Assembly (NCBI RefSeq): GCF_024642105.1
Contig: NZ_JAHEBT010000052.1
Span: 496,001 to 560,000, forward strand
Origin: Flavobacterium sp.
GTDB taxonomy: Bacteria > Bacteroidota > Bacteroidia > Flavobacteriales > Flavobacteriaceae
Reading direction: 5' to 3'
Length of the DNA stretch: 64,000 nucleotides
Shown: one piece after another, positions 62,656 through 64,000 of the stretch
How positions within the stretch are numbered: position 1 is the first letter of the stretch
Layout of the letters: each line of letters begins with the position of its first letter
Made by a program: the position numbers and the translations under genes
The notes under the pieces: generated by a model
What the model was told of the DNA's origin: nothing
The model's database searches: none
Seen by the model: only the letters and a program-made list of their open reading frames with translations

Positions 62656-63910
62656 TCTTTTGTGTTGTGCCAATATTAAACACTTTCTCAATCCACTCAA
62701 TACTTTCATCCACCATCGTTTCTTCGTCTTTAAGATGATTCGCAAAATGATTTGTGATTTTTTGAATGATTCTATTGCTAATGATTTCGGCTTGTTCTTC
62801 GTTAAAATCGGATAATTTTTTACGTTGAAAATTCAACTCTCCGTCTTTTATCGAATGTAATTTTTCTTTTAGAGCGTGAATCGTTGGAGCAAATTTTCTG
62901 CCTTTGGACCAAGTCAAAAATTCGTCTTTGATTTCTTCAATAATGGCCTCAGCAGCTGGGATATGTTTCTTTCTGTTTTCTAGCGTTTCATCCGTGATTT
63001 GTGATAAATAATCCATGTGAATCAAAGTAACTCCTTCAACATCTTCTACATTTTCATTCACATTTTTAGGGATGGATAAATCCAAAATCAACAACGGTTT
63101 TTTCAAATTCAAAATCGTTTTGTCCACCGTTGGGTTCTGAGCGCCAGTAGCCACTACCAATACATCCGCTTTCTGAATTTCCAATTGCAAATCAGCATAA
63201 TCTTTAACTACCACATCTAATTTTTGTGCCAATTTTTCAGCTTTGTCTTTGGTACGATTGATTAAAGTAATTTGTTCGTGTTTCGAATGTTTCACTAAAT
63301 TCTCGCAGGTATTTCTTCCGATTTTTCCTGTGCCAAAAAGCAAAATATTTTTGTTGCCAATATCATCCACATTATTCAAAATGTACTGCACCGAAGCAAA
63401 AGAAACCGAAGTCGCTCCCGATGAAATCTCGGTATCCGTTTTGATTTTTTTACTGGCTTGGATTACCGCATTCACTAAACGCTCTTGAAAAGCGTTCACT
63501 AAATCCACGGATTTGGCTTGAAAAAAGCTCGTTTTAATTTGAGAAATAATCTCAAAGTCGCCTAAAATTTGACTATCTAAACCGGTTCCCACTCTAAAAA
63601 GGTGACCTACCGCTTCTTTATTTTTGTAAACAAAACCATATTTTTGAAAGGCTTCAACCGACCCTTGACTGTTTTCACAAATCAATTTAATCAGTTGAAA
63701 AGGGTGTTCTGCAAAACCATAAATTTCAGTTCTGTTGCAAGTAGAAGTCACAATCAAACTTTCAATTCCTTCTGTTTTTGCTTGCTCCAGCAGGCGCATT
63801 TTTGCAACCGCATCCAAACTAAATTTTCCTCTTATCTCCGCATCAGCTTTTTTATAGCTTAAGCCAACGGCATAAAAAGAATGAGGTTTTGATGTATGAT
63901 GGTTCTCCAT
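62648..63910 (-). CDS. hemA: Glutamyl-tRNA reductase
   Basis: A 420-residue enzyme that commits glutamyl-tRNA to tetrapyrrole synthesis by making glutamate-1-semialdehyde. The catalytic Cys58 is in VTSTCNRTEIYG. GSQ-like GTGLDSQILGDFEIISQIK and the NADPH Rossmann motif LFGTGKIGRNTCENL follow, and a helical dimerisation domain ends the protein. It heads the cluster, overlapping hemC by 8 bases. Its promoter is at 63937-63944. The next enzyme, HemL, is not in this window. Confidence 0.96.
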   Translation of the reverse strand: MENHHTSKPHSFYAVGLSYKKADAEIRGKFSLDAVAKMRLLEQAKTEGIESLIVTSTCNRTEIYGFAEHPFQLIKLICENSQGSVEAFQKYGFVYKNKEAVGHLFRVGTGLDSQILGDFEIISQIKTSFFQAKSVDLVNAFQERLVNAVIQASKKIKTDTEISSGATSVSFASVQYILNNVDDIGNKNILLFGTGKIGRNTCENLVKHSKHEQITLINRTKDKAEKLAQKLDVVVKDYADLQLEIQKADVLVVATGAQNPTVDKTILNLKKPLLILDLSIPKNVNENVEDVEGVTLIHMDYLSQITDETLENRKKHIPAAEAIIEEIKDEFLTWSKGRKFAPTIHALKEKLHSIKDGELNFQRKKLSDFNEEQAEIISNRIIQKITNHFANHLKDEETMVDESIEWIEKVFNIGTTQKNE

Positions 63911-63936
63911 AAAGTATACTTTTCTAAAAAGTGGAA

Positions 63937-63944
63937 CAAAAATA
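63937..63944 (-). promoter_or_regulatory. -7 promoter element of the hem cluster
   Basis: On the minus strand, TATTTTTG, 26 bases before hemA's ATG. No TTG at ideal spacing is seen. Confidence 0.55.
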
Positions 63945-64000
63945 TCATTAAGGGTTTGATAAAAATAACGCTACAAGGGCTAATTGTGTCGCTGAATGAT

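Overview
The window is a stretch of chromosome from a member of the Flavobacteriaceae, most likely Flavobacterium or a close relative. The evidence is AT-rich DNA, a gldH gliding-motility lipoprotein gene, an OlsF-type aminolipid synthase, many promoters with the Bacteroidota -7 motif TAnnTTTG, and gene families such as DUF4286, M13 and M28 peptidases that are typical of that group. There are no rRNA or tRNA genes, prophage, CRISPR array or large island. About 57 genes are supported, nearly all chromosomal housekeeping or envelope genes. Many annotated starts lie downstream of the longest open frame, because the longer frames read into promoters or intergenic repeats.

Layout. 1-5.0 kb (minus): an edge-truncated DUF3108 protein, a patatin/outer-membrane protein and uvrC. 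5.2-7.9 kb (plus): 5-formyl-THF cyclo-ligase and an envelope-anchored GT51 transglycosylase. 8-14 kb: aldo/keto reductase, OmpA-like lipoprotein, exonuclease III, olsF and a 2-hydroxyacid dehydrogenase. 14.3-16.7 kb: nhaA, then a small accessory patch with a RelE-like toxin, an XRE antitoxin and a broken lipoprotein gene. 16.8-23.4 kb (minus): proC, mgtE-rsmA, DUF4286, a TPR protein and serS. 23.8-33.5 kb (mainly plus): metG, a HAD hydrolase, a CAT-like acyltransferase, ssb (minus), a zinc-ribbon protein, an M28 peptidase, an SDR protein, a frame-disrupted EamA transporter and an AraC regulator. 33.5-42.4 kb is a metal-handling block: M13 peptidase, SCO1, feoA-feoB-Cys-rich peptide, and convergent to these an mntH(Nramp-USP)-mntR operon with a divergent outer-membrane transporter. 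42.4-51.7 kb: lycopene cyclase, bacilliredoxin, trhO, ricT-gldH-PBP1A and the scoAB CoA-transferase. 52-57.8 kb: class I fumarase, a RAYT transposase, a nucleoside-recognition permease, a DEDD exonuclease and ogt. 57.9-63.9 kb: a near-complete haem pathway in the order hemA-hemC-hemD-hemE-hemF-hemB on the minus strand.

The most unusual aspect is what lies between the genes. At least ten families of short palindromic repeats occupy the spacers. Several give hairpins with perfect 13-20 bp arms, some sit in the 5' leaders of haem and fumarase genes, and one supplies the last codons and stop of hemF. One family (CCTACAAGGTTT...AAACCTTGTAGG) brackets the RAYT transposase gene in inverted orientation and recurs at fumA and hemE-hemF, so gene and repeats look like a REP/RAYT system. 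Other points worth checking are: a one-base homopolymer frameshift in the EamA gene; palindromic operators overlapping the mntH/transporter, feoAB and bacilliredoxin promoters; a TrhO tRNA hydroxylase carrying an extra C-terminal domain like that of U32-family proteins; and two genes whose promoters imply nearly leaderless mRNAs.
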